The notes under the pieces are model-generated. The model was not told the DNA's origin. It made no database searches and was given only the letters and a program-made list of their open reading frames with translations. Positions 33,261 to 44,197 of a stretch of 64,000 nt of DNA are shown here, one piece after another. The position numbers and the translations under genes were made by a program. Position 1 is the first letter of the stretch; the number at the start of each line of letters is the position of its first letter. The stretch is taken from assembly GCA_001972305.1 (NCBI GenBank), contig BDDD01002124.1:24786-88785 (forward strand), in the 5' to 3' direction. Source of the DNA: Cephalotus follicularis (taxonomy: Eukaryota > Streptophyta > Magnoliopsida > Oxalidales > Cephalotaceae).

Positions 33261-36200
33261 CTCTTTCAGCTTCCAGCGCGGGTTCTTATTTATCCGGGTT
33301 CATCCCATTCATTCATTGCATTTTGTCTCCCATGTTGGGTTGAGACCCGAGTACCTTCCTTTCTTTATGGAGGTATCTACACCTCTCGGTGAGTCAGCGA
33401 CCACCCATCGAGTGTGTAGAGATTGTATTGTTGAGATTGATGATCGTTGCTTATTAGCTGATCTTATTGTTTTACCGATGGATTGCTTAGATGTGATTCT
33501 TGGCATGGATTAGTTGTCTACTAGCTTTGCTCAGGTGGATTGTCATCAGAAAGTAGTGGTTTTCAGTCCTCCGGGACGACCACCTTTTCGGTTTCTTGGC
33601 ACCTTAGAGCCTTTGTTTGTTCCGGTGATTTCGGCTTTGCATGTGGACAGATTGTTACGATAGGGATGCCAGGGGTTTCTGGCACATGTGCTCGATACTA
33701 ATAGATGGCGGTCGGAACTGGAAGATATTCCAGTGGTTTATGAGTTCGGAGATGTTTTTCCTCGGGATTTGACGTCGTTGTCGCCAGACAGAGAGATAGA
33801 ATTTTTGATTGATTTGATACCAGGAACTGCACCGATTTCTCGAGCACCGTACCGGATGCCAACGATAGAATTGAAAGAGTTAAAGATACAGTTACAGAAT
33901 CTTCTGGACAAAGGTTTTATAAGACCTAGTGCTTCACCCTGGGGAGCACCTATCCTTTTTGTCAAGAAGAAAGATGGATAGCTCCGTATGTGGATTGACT
34001 ACCGACAACTCAATAAAGTTACAGTGAAGAATAAGTACCCTTAACCACACGTTGACGAGCTGTTTGACCAGCTTAGAGGAGCGACAGTGTTTTCTAAGCT
34101 CGACTTGAGATCGGGCTACCACCAGTTGAAATCCAGACCGGAAGATATTCCGAAGACGGCTTTCAGATCGATATATGGCCATTATGAGTTCTTAGTTATG
34201 CCTTTTGGTGTGACTAATGCTCCTGCGACTTTCATGGACCTGATGAACCGAGTGTTCAGATAGTATTTGGATCAGTTCATTCTAGTGTTCATTGACGACC
34301 TCTTGGTCTATTCCAGGACCGATGAGGAGCATGCCCAACACCTCTACATTGTATTGCAAACTTTGAGGGATCATCGACTGTATGCCAAATTCGACAAGTG
34401 CGAGTTTTGGCTATCGGAGGTTGCTTTTCTAGGGCATATTGTTTCTTGTGACGGTTTATCAGTGGATCCATCGAAAGTAGAGGCAGTGAAAGATTGGAAA
34501 CGACCAACGAATGCTTCCGAAGTTCGCAGCTTCTTGGGTTTAGCAGGGTATTATCATCGGTTTGTTGAGAAATTTTCCCGTATTGCAATACCGTTGACAA
34601 GATTGACACAGAAGAACGCTGCCTTTGTATGGGATAGTGATTGTGAAGGAAGTTTTCAAGAGTTGAAAGATAGATAGATTTCCACTCCTATCTTAGCCTT
34701 GCCAGACGGGAACGAGGGCTTTGTTGTATACACCGATGCTTCTGGAAAGGGGCTTGGTTGTGTTCTTATGCAATACGGCAAAGTGATTGCATATGCATCG
34801 ACGAAGATCAAAGCACATGAGGAAAACTACCCGGTGCATGACTTGGAGTTGGCGGCCATTGTCTTTGCTGTTGGGAAATGGTGCCACTACCTTTATGGGA
34901 CCAAGTTTACAATTTTCACTGATCATAAGAGTTTGAGATATCTCTTTTCGCAGAAGGAATTGAACATGAGACAGAGGAGGTGGTTTGAGCTTCTTAATGA
35001 TTATGATTGTGACATTGAATACCATCCTGGAAAAGCAAATGTCGTTGCATATGCATTGAGTCGCAAGCTATCTTGTATGACTCTTTCCCATATTCAGGTG
35101 CAACCTGCATTGCTTGACCGGATTAGAGATGCACAGATAGTGGATATTGAATTACAGAAAGTGGCTACTGCTCTCGATTTCTCTCTCTCTACAGATGGGT
35201 TATTGAGCTACAGGAACAGAATTTGCATTCCAGCCGATAGCCAGTTAAAGGTAGAGCTTCTTTCTCAAGCTCATAAATCTCGTCTCTCTATCCATCCAGG
35301 GAGTATGAAGATGTATCGTGACCTAAAACTTAGATATTGGTGGATTGGCATGAAGAGAGAAATCGCAGAGTTTGTATCGAAATGCCTCACTTGTCAGCAA
35401 GTTAAGGCAGAGCATCATAGACCGGCGGGCTTGCTTCAGCCTTTACTTATTCCTGAGTGGAAATGGGAGCACATTACCATGGATTTCGTGTTTGGGTTGC
35501 CTCTGACTTGTGACAGACATAATGGTATATGGGTTATGGTCGATTGACTCATGAAGTCGGCCCACTTTCTACCGATTCGGATGACTTATTCTAGAGAGAA
35601 GTTGTCCAGATTGTTCATGGAAGAGATTGTTAAAGCACATGGAGCTCCTGTCAGCATTGTTTCGGACCGAGACTCTCGCTTTACTTCCAGGTTTTGGAGG
35701 AAGTTACAGGTAGCTATGGGTACAGAATTGAGTTTCAGCACTGCTTTTCATGCCCAAACAGATGGTTTGTCCGAAAGGACCATTCAGACATTGGAGGACA
35801 TGCTTCGAGCATGCGTACTCGACTTTGGAGGTAGTTGGGATGACTACTTGCATTTGATTGAGTTCTCATATAACATCAGTTATCACGAGAGCATACAGAT
35901 GACGCCCTATGAAGCCCTATATGGTAGGAAGTGCCGATCACCAGTTTGTTGGGATCAGGTTGGTGAAAAGAGTATTTTTGGGCCAGAGATTGTACAGATT
36001 ACCGCAGAGAAAGTGAAATTGATAAGAGACTGACTTATTGTTGCACAGAGTAGGCAGAAAAGCTATACTGATGTTCATCACAGAGGATTGGAGTTTAGTG
36101 TTGGTGACCATGTTTTCCTCAAAGTGTCGCCCACTAAAGGAGTCATGAGATTCGGGAAGAAAGGAAAGCTTTCTCCTCGCTTTATTGGACCTTTCGAGGT

Positions 36201-36519
36201 ATTGGATCGGATTGGCTGACTTGCCTACAGGCTTGCCTTGCCTCCAGCATTGTCGGAAGTGCACGATGTGTTCCATGTTTCTCAGTTGAGGAGATTTGTT
36301 CGAGATCCTTCACACATCATTGAGTATGGCCAGATTCAGTTGGAACCTGACTTATCGTTTACAGAGACTCCTATACAGATTGTTGACCGACAGATCAGAG
36401 TATTGAGGAACAAGACCATCCCTTTGGTCAGTGTTCTATGGAAGTATCATGGTTCTATGGAGCGCACCTGGGAGCGCGAGGATGATATGAGAGAGATATA
36501 TCCTTTCCTATTTGATTAA
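33261..36519 (+). pseudogene. Element D pol: protease, RT, RNase H, integrase
   Basis: Single frame with many stops. The protease is YPGSSHSFI near 33291 (DSG lost; VILGMD near 33500). The RT has [35 protein letters not shown] and FIDDLLVYS (near 34293). RNase H has [14 protein letters not shown] (near 34730) and DHKSLRYLF. The integrase zinc and core region has [32 protein letters not shown] and VSDRDSRFTS. The C-terminus is VGDHVFLKVSP, then GPFEVL and the ERTWEREDDMREIYP tail. Stops lie at 33511, 33661, 33979, about 34042, 34261, 34675, 35545, 36031 and 36217. Domain order is complete. Confidence 0.93.
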
Positions 36520-36559
36520 TTGATCATTTGACCGATGAATCTGGGGACCAGATTCCTTT

Positions 36560-36572
36560 AAGGAGGGGAGAA
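36560..36572 (+). promoter_or_regulatory. Polypurine tract of element D
   Basis: AAGGAGGGGAGAA precedes the LTR start TGTGACGACCCG at 36573. Confidence 0.88.
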
Positions 36573-36795
36573 TGTGACGACCCGAATTCCTTTTGGTATT
36601 GTTCATCCATACATCGTACCGTATTGCACCGTATTGGATCTTAGTGAACTGTATTGAATTGAGGTATTCTTGTACCTATTGATATTGTATTGATCGCATG
36701 CATGTATAGTCGGGATTTTGGGCCGAGTTTCAGAGAGTTGATCGAATTGACTATGTAAGTCAATTCTTTCTCTCCTTACTCTCACATTTCCCATT

Positions 36796-36796
<1 letters not shown>
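36573..36796 (+). repeat. Right LTR of element D, first part
   Basis: Aligns with 29583-29815 and then breaks into a CT microsatellite. The matching end of this LTR is at 47052-47296. Confidence 0.88.

Positions 36797-36838
<42 letters not shown>
36797..36838. repeat. (CT)n microsatellite at the D/E junction
   Basis: About 20 CT units sit exactly between D's broken right LTR and the truncated left LTR of E. Neither parent LTR shows this tract at the matching place. Confidence 0.9.
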
Positions 36839-36846
<8 letters not shown>

Positions 36847-39482
36847 AATTAATTAAAAATTTCTATTTCTTTTATTTCCAAAAATTCTTTTATCTCTTTC
36901 TCCCTTTCTTCCTTATCTTTCCCGTCACCTTCTCGTCCCAATCTTTTCTTTCCATAATCTTCTATCTCTTTCCTTGTTTTCTCCCTGAAAATCAGCCCTT
37001 TTTCCTTATCTAGCAGATTGGTTTTTCCCTTTTTGCTATCCTTTCTCGTTTGGTCTCTTTTGCTATATATGTATCCCAAAGCCATTGTGTTCTGCCGTCT
37101 CTCTCATTTCCTTGTGGTTACTGCCGAATTGCTGTGCATTAGGGGCTGTGATTCCGTGTTTCCTTACTCCATTAGTGAGGTTAGTTTCATCAAAGGGTCA
37201 ATTCAGAATTGTTTTATGGTTATTTGTATAGCACTGTCAAAACTTTGAATGTATATTCTCTCCTTTGATTCTGTCGAACAGCTGTGTTCTTCTTCAATTG
37301 GTGTCGCCATTGCAAGTTAGATTGTTTTCCTACTATGATGATTATGTGTTAGTGTTATCAAGTAATTGTTTTGCCATGTATAGGTTGCTAGAGAAGGACT
37401 AGTTTTGATTTCTACCTTCCTGTTTTTCTGTCAAAAATAATTTCTGTGTTAGCAGCAATCTGTAGACACTAGGGAGTGTTATATAATCTGGTTTTGGTAC
37501 ATATAATCGTGATAAATGGACAGAATTGGGTTAGGCATCGGTATGCTATGGTTTAAGGCCCCTGTCACCTTAAATAAATTTTTCGTCAATAGGTCTCTGT
37601 CGAATTCTATGTAATAAGATGGTTTTACATGCCATGCAAGGTTGTTTTTAATGTTGGTAATCTTCTAGTGCCGAAAAATCCGAGTCTTGGCCGCTAAATT
37701 GCACAAAATTGCACTGAATTGCTGTTCTATCACCCAGAACAGTCGACTGCCCATATGAACAGTCGGCTGTCTAGTTTAAGTAGTCGACTGTCTTATACAA
37801 ATAGTCGACTGTCTTATGTTGTGTAGTCGGCTGGACCCCTAATTCAGTCAACTGCTTGCATGTCCAGGTTGCGTAGTCGACTGGCCCTGTTGTGTAGTCG
37901 ACTGCCACCCCTTGTTTAGTCGACTGGATTCTTCAAACAGTCGGCTGGTTTGTCCTGTAAACTTCTGTTTTCATCCGTTTGTTCTTCTGATGATCCGGGT
38001 CTATTCTAAATATCATTATGATTCTGTTTTATGCTCAAAATGAATGTTAGACCCTTATTTGAATGTTGTTAAGTTGAATAGATTATTGTGCTACGTGAAG
38101 CAAATTAAATTTACCGGATAATCGTAAGTTAGTCTATGATCGCATAAGGTACGAATTTTCTGTTCTTTGGCTATCTGATTTTATTGGAACTGTCCTGTTT
38201 CACCTTTATGATTAAAGTACGGATTTTTGGTCCTTGATAAACTCTTACTGATTCAGTTCTGTTTTGAGAATAAATACAGATTCTTTGTTTTGATTTTATC
38301 TGAATTGAACCTGTTTTGTTTTAATGAGATGAACGGATATTTCACTTTGGACATCTCGTTTATTTGAAATAAATTCAGTTTATTAATACGTCCCTTTCAG
38401 ATTATGAACTCCGTTATATTTGGATTTTGAAATATAGTCAGTTAATATTTTATTGAATATATTTCTGGCTTAATGAACTCCGCTATGTTATGTTTACGAA
38501 ATGCTATGCAAATGTCTCTTTATTGTGAAAATAAAAGAGTTGCATTTTGATTATGAAAGTATATGTGAAACTATATCGTTTGAGAGCGATTTATGATTAT
38601 GTTTTGGGAAAACCTTTCTATGTATTTTAAATTGATTTGACGAAATCAAGTTTTTGGAAATGGTGAAATACTGAGCTTTTATAACCTCCTATGGGGGTAC
38701 CATAGGCATGCTGTGAGCCTGGCACGGGGGCATGACACTTTCCGTAACGGTGTTATTAGTTTACGACGTCTCTCTGGGATATCCTTGGATAGGATTTGTG
38801 ATAGAGGTGTATGGATCGATCCTAGTTATATGTTTTTGGGATATGGGAATTGTATGTGTAGTGCCGTACACTACAATTCCATTGGCAATGTGGGTGTCGC
38901 GAACCCCTTGCTATTATGTGATTCTGATATGTTATGGGTTTTGGTGCTCAGTTATGGAGCCTATGTTTTGGAAAGGTATACTTTATGGTTTCAAGTTATG
39001 AATTTGGTTTATATGTTTTGCCATGGGCATTTACAAAGTAAGTTTAAATTATTTTATTGCTTAAGATTTCTGTTTTTAAGGTACTTTTGGAAATCTTCTT
39101 GCTTTAAAATATCATTTACTGTTTTATATTCTATATCCCTACTGAGGTTTGCTCAGTCGCGTTTTTGTTTCCATGCGGCAGGTTATCAGGAGCAAATGCG
39201 CAATGTGTGATGAGAGTGACTCCCATATGTCTGAGGATCTTCTAGGAGCTGATCCCTCTGTGTTTATGTGGTCATAGTGGGACCCGTTTAATAAACAATA
39301 TGTTCATTTTATTTTATGACTTTTGGGATTATGAATAAGTTTCAGTTATGATCAGTTTCAGAATGATTTGCATATGCTTTAAACCATCACGTTTTTGATA
39401 AAGATGAACTTTTGTAGTATGATATGTTATGTTAAGTTATGTTATGCACCTGTGGCGACTCCTACAGCTCGGGGGTGTTACA
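36839..39482 (+). repeat. Left LTR of element E, 5'-truncated
   Basis: Corresponds to 44407-47051. It holds ten AGTCGACTG-type motifs (37740-37948), the CTGAG/CTCAG stem-loop (39142-39156) and the terminal GGGGGTGTTACA. ORFs such as 38713-39210 recur in the other LTR and show no domain. Confidence 0.9.
37740..37948. repeat. Ten CAGTCGACTG-type palindromes at about 21-bp steps (E left LTR)
   Basis: AGTC starts at 37741, 37761, 37782, 37803, 37825, 37846, 37875, 37896, 37918 and 37939. Steps are 20, 21, 21, 22, 21, 29, 21, 22 and 21. Spacer sequences differ, so it is the motif and not the whole unit that repeats. Five copies carry an intact GTCGAC within AGTCGACTG; others are GTCGGC or GTCAAC. 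Confidence 0.93.
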
Positions 39483-39487
39483 GTTTA

Positions 39488-39498
39488 TGGTATCAGAG
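39488..39498 (+). promoter_or_regulatory. Primer-binding site of element E
   Basis: TGGTATCAGAG five bases after the LTR end at 39482. Confidence 0.88.
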
Positions 39499-39651
39499 AA
39501 TAGGTTTTGCTCCTAAGAAGACCTAACTAGGTTTGACCTGTGAGCTTGGGTAGACTTGGGTTAGGATTGTTATGTTTTGGCCTTTCTAATATGCTTTCTG
39601 TTTGGATTTTATGTTTCGGTTTGATATCTTGTGTTTCGGTTTCCTTCGGAG

Positions 39652-40795
39652 ATGGTACGCACAAGAAACACTCCTCTGAGAACTGCACCAGCTGGGGCTC
39701 GAGATGAAGTTAGAAACGAGCCTTCTGTGGAAGAGTTGGTTCGACAGGCAGTTGCTCAGGAAGTGAATACAACAACAGAATGGGGAACAAGTTATTGAGG
39801 AGAATGCTCCGACAGAGGTTCAGGCGCGTATGGAAACTGGGGATAGGCATGGCACACCTACTCATGTTTGGCTTGAGCGGTTTCAGAAACAGAGGCCGCA
39901 GTCTTTCAGTTCGGCTGTGACTCCTGTAGAAGCCGAACACTGGGTAGCACATATGGAGAAGATCTTTAGTGTATTGAGGTGTGATGATCAACAGAAGGTA
40001 AGGTTGGCGGCTTACAAACTCGAAGGGGATGCTCAAAAGTGGTGGAATACTCTGAATTTGGCTAAGGGTGAAGGTTATACAGATGCTCTGTTGTGGTCTG
40101 AGTTCCAGGATGTCTTCTATCAGCAGTATTTCCCCACTGCTGATAAGGAGGCGTATGCTAGAGAGTTCGTCAACACCAGGCAGAAAGATGGAGAAACAGT
40201 TTCGGAGTTCTTGGCCCGTTTCACCAGATTGGCTGGGTTTGCTGGATCCGCGGCGGGGTCAGCCTCAGAACAAGCTAAAAAGTTCAAGTGGAAGTTGCAT
40301 TACCAGTTTCGAGGAAAGGTGATAAACTCCAGGTTTACGGATGTAGCTGAAGTTGCTAATGCTGCGAAAAACATAGAGTTGGAGAGATTGGACTTCCAGG
40401 CAGCACGCCAGGAGGGGGATAAAAAGCGGTATAGGAGTGAACAAGATTCTGGACAGCAGAGCAAGGGTCAAGGCAGTTCATGGAAGAAGGGCAGAGGAGG
40501 TAAACAACGTAAGAGAGATCACAAGCAGAATAAAGATGGTAATCAATAGCGTCAGCAAGGAAATGATCAGAAGAAGGCACAGGGAGCTGATGGGGGTAAC
40601 CCCGATGTTCAGATTGCTAGATGTGATGCTTGTGGTAGGTATCATCCAGTCGGTACCTGTTATAAAGTCAGTGGGGCCTGTTTTGTATGTGGACAGATGG
40701 GACACTTCGCGAAGGATTGTCAGGATCCTCGTTCTAAGGAAAGGAAGGGTAATGGTGCGAATGCTGGGCAGCGCAACGTGGGAGGCCGAGTCTTT
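39652..40795 (+). pseudogene. Element E gag with zinc knuckle
   Basis: Starts at the ATG at 39652 (MVRTRNTPLRTAPAG). A one-base frameshift near 39780 moves coding to the frame 39830-40546. The gag core shows HWVAHMEKIFSVLRCDD, AQKWWNTL and VSEFLARFTRLAGFAG, followed by a Lys/Gln-rich basic tail. A TAG at 40547-40549 interrupts it before the knuckle CX2CX4HX4C ([14 protein letters not shown], about 40682-40723). A preceding CX2CX3HX4C-like pair ([13 protein letters not shown]) may be a second knuckle. Confidence 0.9.
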
Positions 40796-43700
40796 GCAAT
40801 TATGACTCATCAGGCAGCTAATGCTCCAGGTACGGTTTCGGTTTTTATTTCTGTTGGTAACCGTAGAGCTTATGTGTTATATGATACTGGATCAACGCAC
40901 TCGGTTGTAGCGAGATCTTTTGTTCGGCATCTTGGGATGCCGTTGCAGTTGTTTGATCCTGCTTTGGTTCTTTCTACCCCTATGGGGACATCTGTTGTGA
41001 TATCTGAGTGTTTTTATGCTTGCCCTATTGTTTTCGATGATCGGATTCATGATGCGAATCTTTTTCCTATGGATATGTATGATTTTGATGTTATTCTGGG
41101 AATGGATTGGTTGGAGCGCCATCGGGCTACGGTTGATTGTCATGCTCGGAGGATTCTGTTCGGAGAAGTGGATCGACCTTATTTTATTTATCAGGGTTCA
41201 CGGCCTATGAAAGATGTTAAGATCATATCTGTTATGAAAGCTCAGAAGTTAGTAGCTAAGGGTGCCGAAGGGTTTCTAGCGGTTGTGAAGGATGTCTCAA
41301 GGGTCGAGCCTCGCCTTGAAGATTATCCTGTGGTTAGAGAATTTTCTGATGCGTTTCCGGAGGAGTTACCGGGTTTGTCACCGCAACGGGAAGTGAAGTT
41401 TACCATTGAACTCATTCCTGGGGTGGCACCTATATCTAAAGCACCTTATAGGATGGCACCGCTTGAGTTGCAAGAGCGGAAGGAGCAGTTGCAAGAGTTG
41501 TTAGATCGGGGTTTTATCCTGCCGAGTGTTTCGCCGTGGGGAGCTCCGGTTTTGTTTGTGAAGAAGAAAGACGGATCTATGAGACTGTGTATTGACTACA
41601 GAGAACTAAATCGGATCACTATTCGTAATAAATACCCTTTGCCTAGGATTGATGACCTATTTGATCAACTCCAAGGTGCACGGTATTTTTCTAAGATCTA
41701 TTTGAGGTCTGGATATCATCAGTTGTGGATAAAAGACGAATGCACCGGAAATTTTCATTTACCTAATGAATCGGGTTTTTCATGAGTTTCTGGATCAGTT
41801 TGTGATTGTGTTCATCGATGATATCCTTGTGTATTCGAAATCGAAGGAAGAACATGAAGATCAACTTTGTATAGTGCTTGGTATTCTAAGGAAGAATCAA
41901 CAATACGCAAAGTTCTCAAAATGTGAGTTTTGGTTGGAACAGGTGGCGTTTTTAGGCCATGTGGTTACAGCAGAAGGGATTACTGTGGATCCTGCTAAGG
42001 TTGAAGCTCTTACTAAATGGCCGAGACCTACTACAGTACCGGAAGTTAGGAGCCTTTTAGGTTTGGCTGGTTACTATAGGCGGTTCGTGGAAGGCTTCTC
42101 CTCCATAGCCTTACCACTGACTCAGCTTATGAGGAAGGGAGCAAAGTTTGTGTGGAATGATGAACGGGAAGCAAGTTTCGAGAATTTGAAGAACGGTCTG
42201 GTGTCCGCACCGATACTTCGTTTACCATCTGGGTCGGGAGGGTATCAGATCTATAGTGATGCTTCTAAAAAGGGTTTGGGTTGTGTTCTGATGCAGCATG
42301 GTCATGTGATAGCATATGCTTCGAGACAGTTGAAGCCTTACGAGTTGAATTACCCTACACATGATCTTGAGTTGGCGGCAGTTGTGTTTGCATTGAAGAT
42401 TTGGAGGCACTACTTGTATGGAGAAACTTGTGACGTCTTTACCGATCATAAGAGTCTCAAGTACATCTTCACGCAAAAGGAGTTGAATATGCGTCAGAGG
42501 CGTTGGTTAGAGCTTTTGAAGGATTACGATCTGAATATTCAGTACCACCCTGGCAAAGCAAACATGGTAGCTGATGCTCTAAGTAGGAAGAGTTCTGGGA
42601 GTGTGGCGGCTTTGGTTACTCAGCCACATTTGATAGCAGATATGGAGCGATTGGATTTGAATCTGTTTGTTCGGGGTTTAGATGGATATATGGCTGGCAT
42701 GTGTAAGGAGCCTACCCGTATATCTCGAATTAAGGCAGCTTAGAGTGATGACGGTGAGCTTTGGGCCTTGGTTCAGAATGTTGAAAAGGGTAAACAGTTA
42801 GAATTTCATGTGGATGAGCATGGAGTGATCTGGTTGGGTAGTCGGTTGTGTGTTCCGGCATATACTTCTATCAGAGATGCTGTTTTGTCTGAAGCACATA
42901 GTTCTCCGTTCTCTATACATCCGGGTTCTACAAAAATGTACAGAGACTTAAAGGAAAATTTCTGGTGGAGCGGAATGAAGAGGGATGTAGTAGAATTTGT
43001 TGGGAAGTGTTTGGTCTGTCAGCAGGTTAAGATCGAACACCAACGTGCTAGTGGTTGGTTACAGCCCTTGGAAGTTCCAGTATGGAAATGGGAGAGTATT
43101 GCGATGGATTTTGTTACAGTCTTGCCGAGAACTTACAGGAGAAACGATGCTATTTGGGTTATGGTGGATCGGTTGACCAAATCAACTCATTTCTTGGCAA
43201 TACGAGAGGACTTCTCTGTGGACCGCTTTGCGGAATTTTTCCAGCAGGAGATTGTGAGACTGCATGGGACTCCTGTATCTATTGTTTCAGATAGGGATCC
43301 CCGTTTCACTTCACAGTTTTGGAAGGAGTTTCAGAAAGCTTGGGGTACGAGGCTAAATTTCAGTACAGTTTTCCATCCACAGACAGATGGGCAGACAGAG
43401 AGGACCATTCAGACCTTAGAAGATATGTTGAGGTCTTGTGCTTTGGAGTGGACTGGGAGCTGGGATGAGTATTTGACCCTAGTAGAGTTCGCCTACAATA
43501 ACAGTTGGCATGCTAGTATTCGTATGGCTCCGTTTGAAGCTCTTTATGGGAGGAAATGTCGAGCTCTGACATGCTGGGACGAAGTCGGAGAAAGAGTTAT
43601 CGAGGGGCCAGAGTTAGTACGAATCACTACTGAGAAAGTGGCTATAGCAAGGGAGAGGTTGAAGACAGCTCAATCTTGACAGAAAAGTTATGCAGACAAA

Positions 43701-44144
43701 CATCGAAAGGATTTGGAGTTCAAAGTGGGTGAACATGTGTTCTTAAAAGTTTGACCTTGGAAAGGCGTCCAACGGTTTGGACTGAAGGGAAAGTTGAGTC
43801 CTGGGTTTATAGGACCATTTGAAATTCTTGAGAGGGTTGGCGCAGTTGCATATCGGTTAGCTTTGCCTCCACAGTTATATCATGTTCATAATGTGTTCCA
43901 TGTGTCCTTGTTGAGGGGTTATCAGTATCATCCCCTACACGTGGTCCACTATCCTTTGGACAACATTCGGGAGGATTTATCTTATGATGAGGAGGAGGAG
44001 GCTATTCTGGATCAACAGGAACGGGTTGCGCGTAGCAAGACCGTTTCGTTCGTGAAAGTGTTATGGAGGAACCATCCCGAGCGTGAGGCTACTTGGGAGA
44101 TGGAGGAGCATATTTGGGAATGATTCCCTCGTTTGTTCGTATAA
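40796..44144 (+). pseudogene. Element E pol: protease, RT (deleted segment), RNase H, integrase
   Basis: The protease has an intact DTGSTHS box (near 40886) and VILGMDWL. The RT begins normally ([18 protein letters not shown]), but after 41740 it loses about 25 residues and changes frame, removing the FGLTNAP region. FIDDILVYS is retained near 41817. RNase H has [13 protein letters not shown] and DHKSLKYIF, ending at a TAG (42741-42743). The integrase has HPGSTKMYRDLK, CLVCQQVKIEH, MVDRLTKSTHFL, VSDRDPRFTS and QTDGQTERTIQT; its stops are at 43677 and 43754. The tail has [16 protein letters not shown] and [12 protein letters not shown], with a TGA at 44121. Confidence 0.93.
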
Positions 44145-44183
44145 GGTGTGTGTATGTTAAGATTTCGGGACTAAATCTTCTTT

Positions 44184-44197
44184 TTAAGGGGGGTGGA
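44184..44197 (+). promoter_or_regulatory. Polypurine tract of element E
   Basis: TTAAGGGGGGTGGA lies directly before the LTR start TGTAATACCCTG at 44198. Confidence 0.88.

Noticed and set aside
37740..37948. Regularly spaced repeats suggesting a CRISPR array
   Set aside because: The repeat is only about 10 bp and palindromic, spacers are about 11 bp, and it lies in an LTR of a plant retrotransposon.
38713..39210. A 165-residue ORF with hydrophobic stretches
   Set aside because: It is part of E's LTR, recurs in broken form at 46282-46779 and has no domain; the hydrophobicity follows from T-rich sequence.
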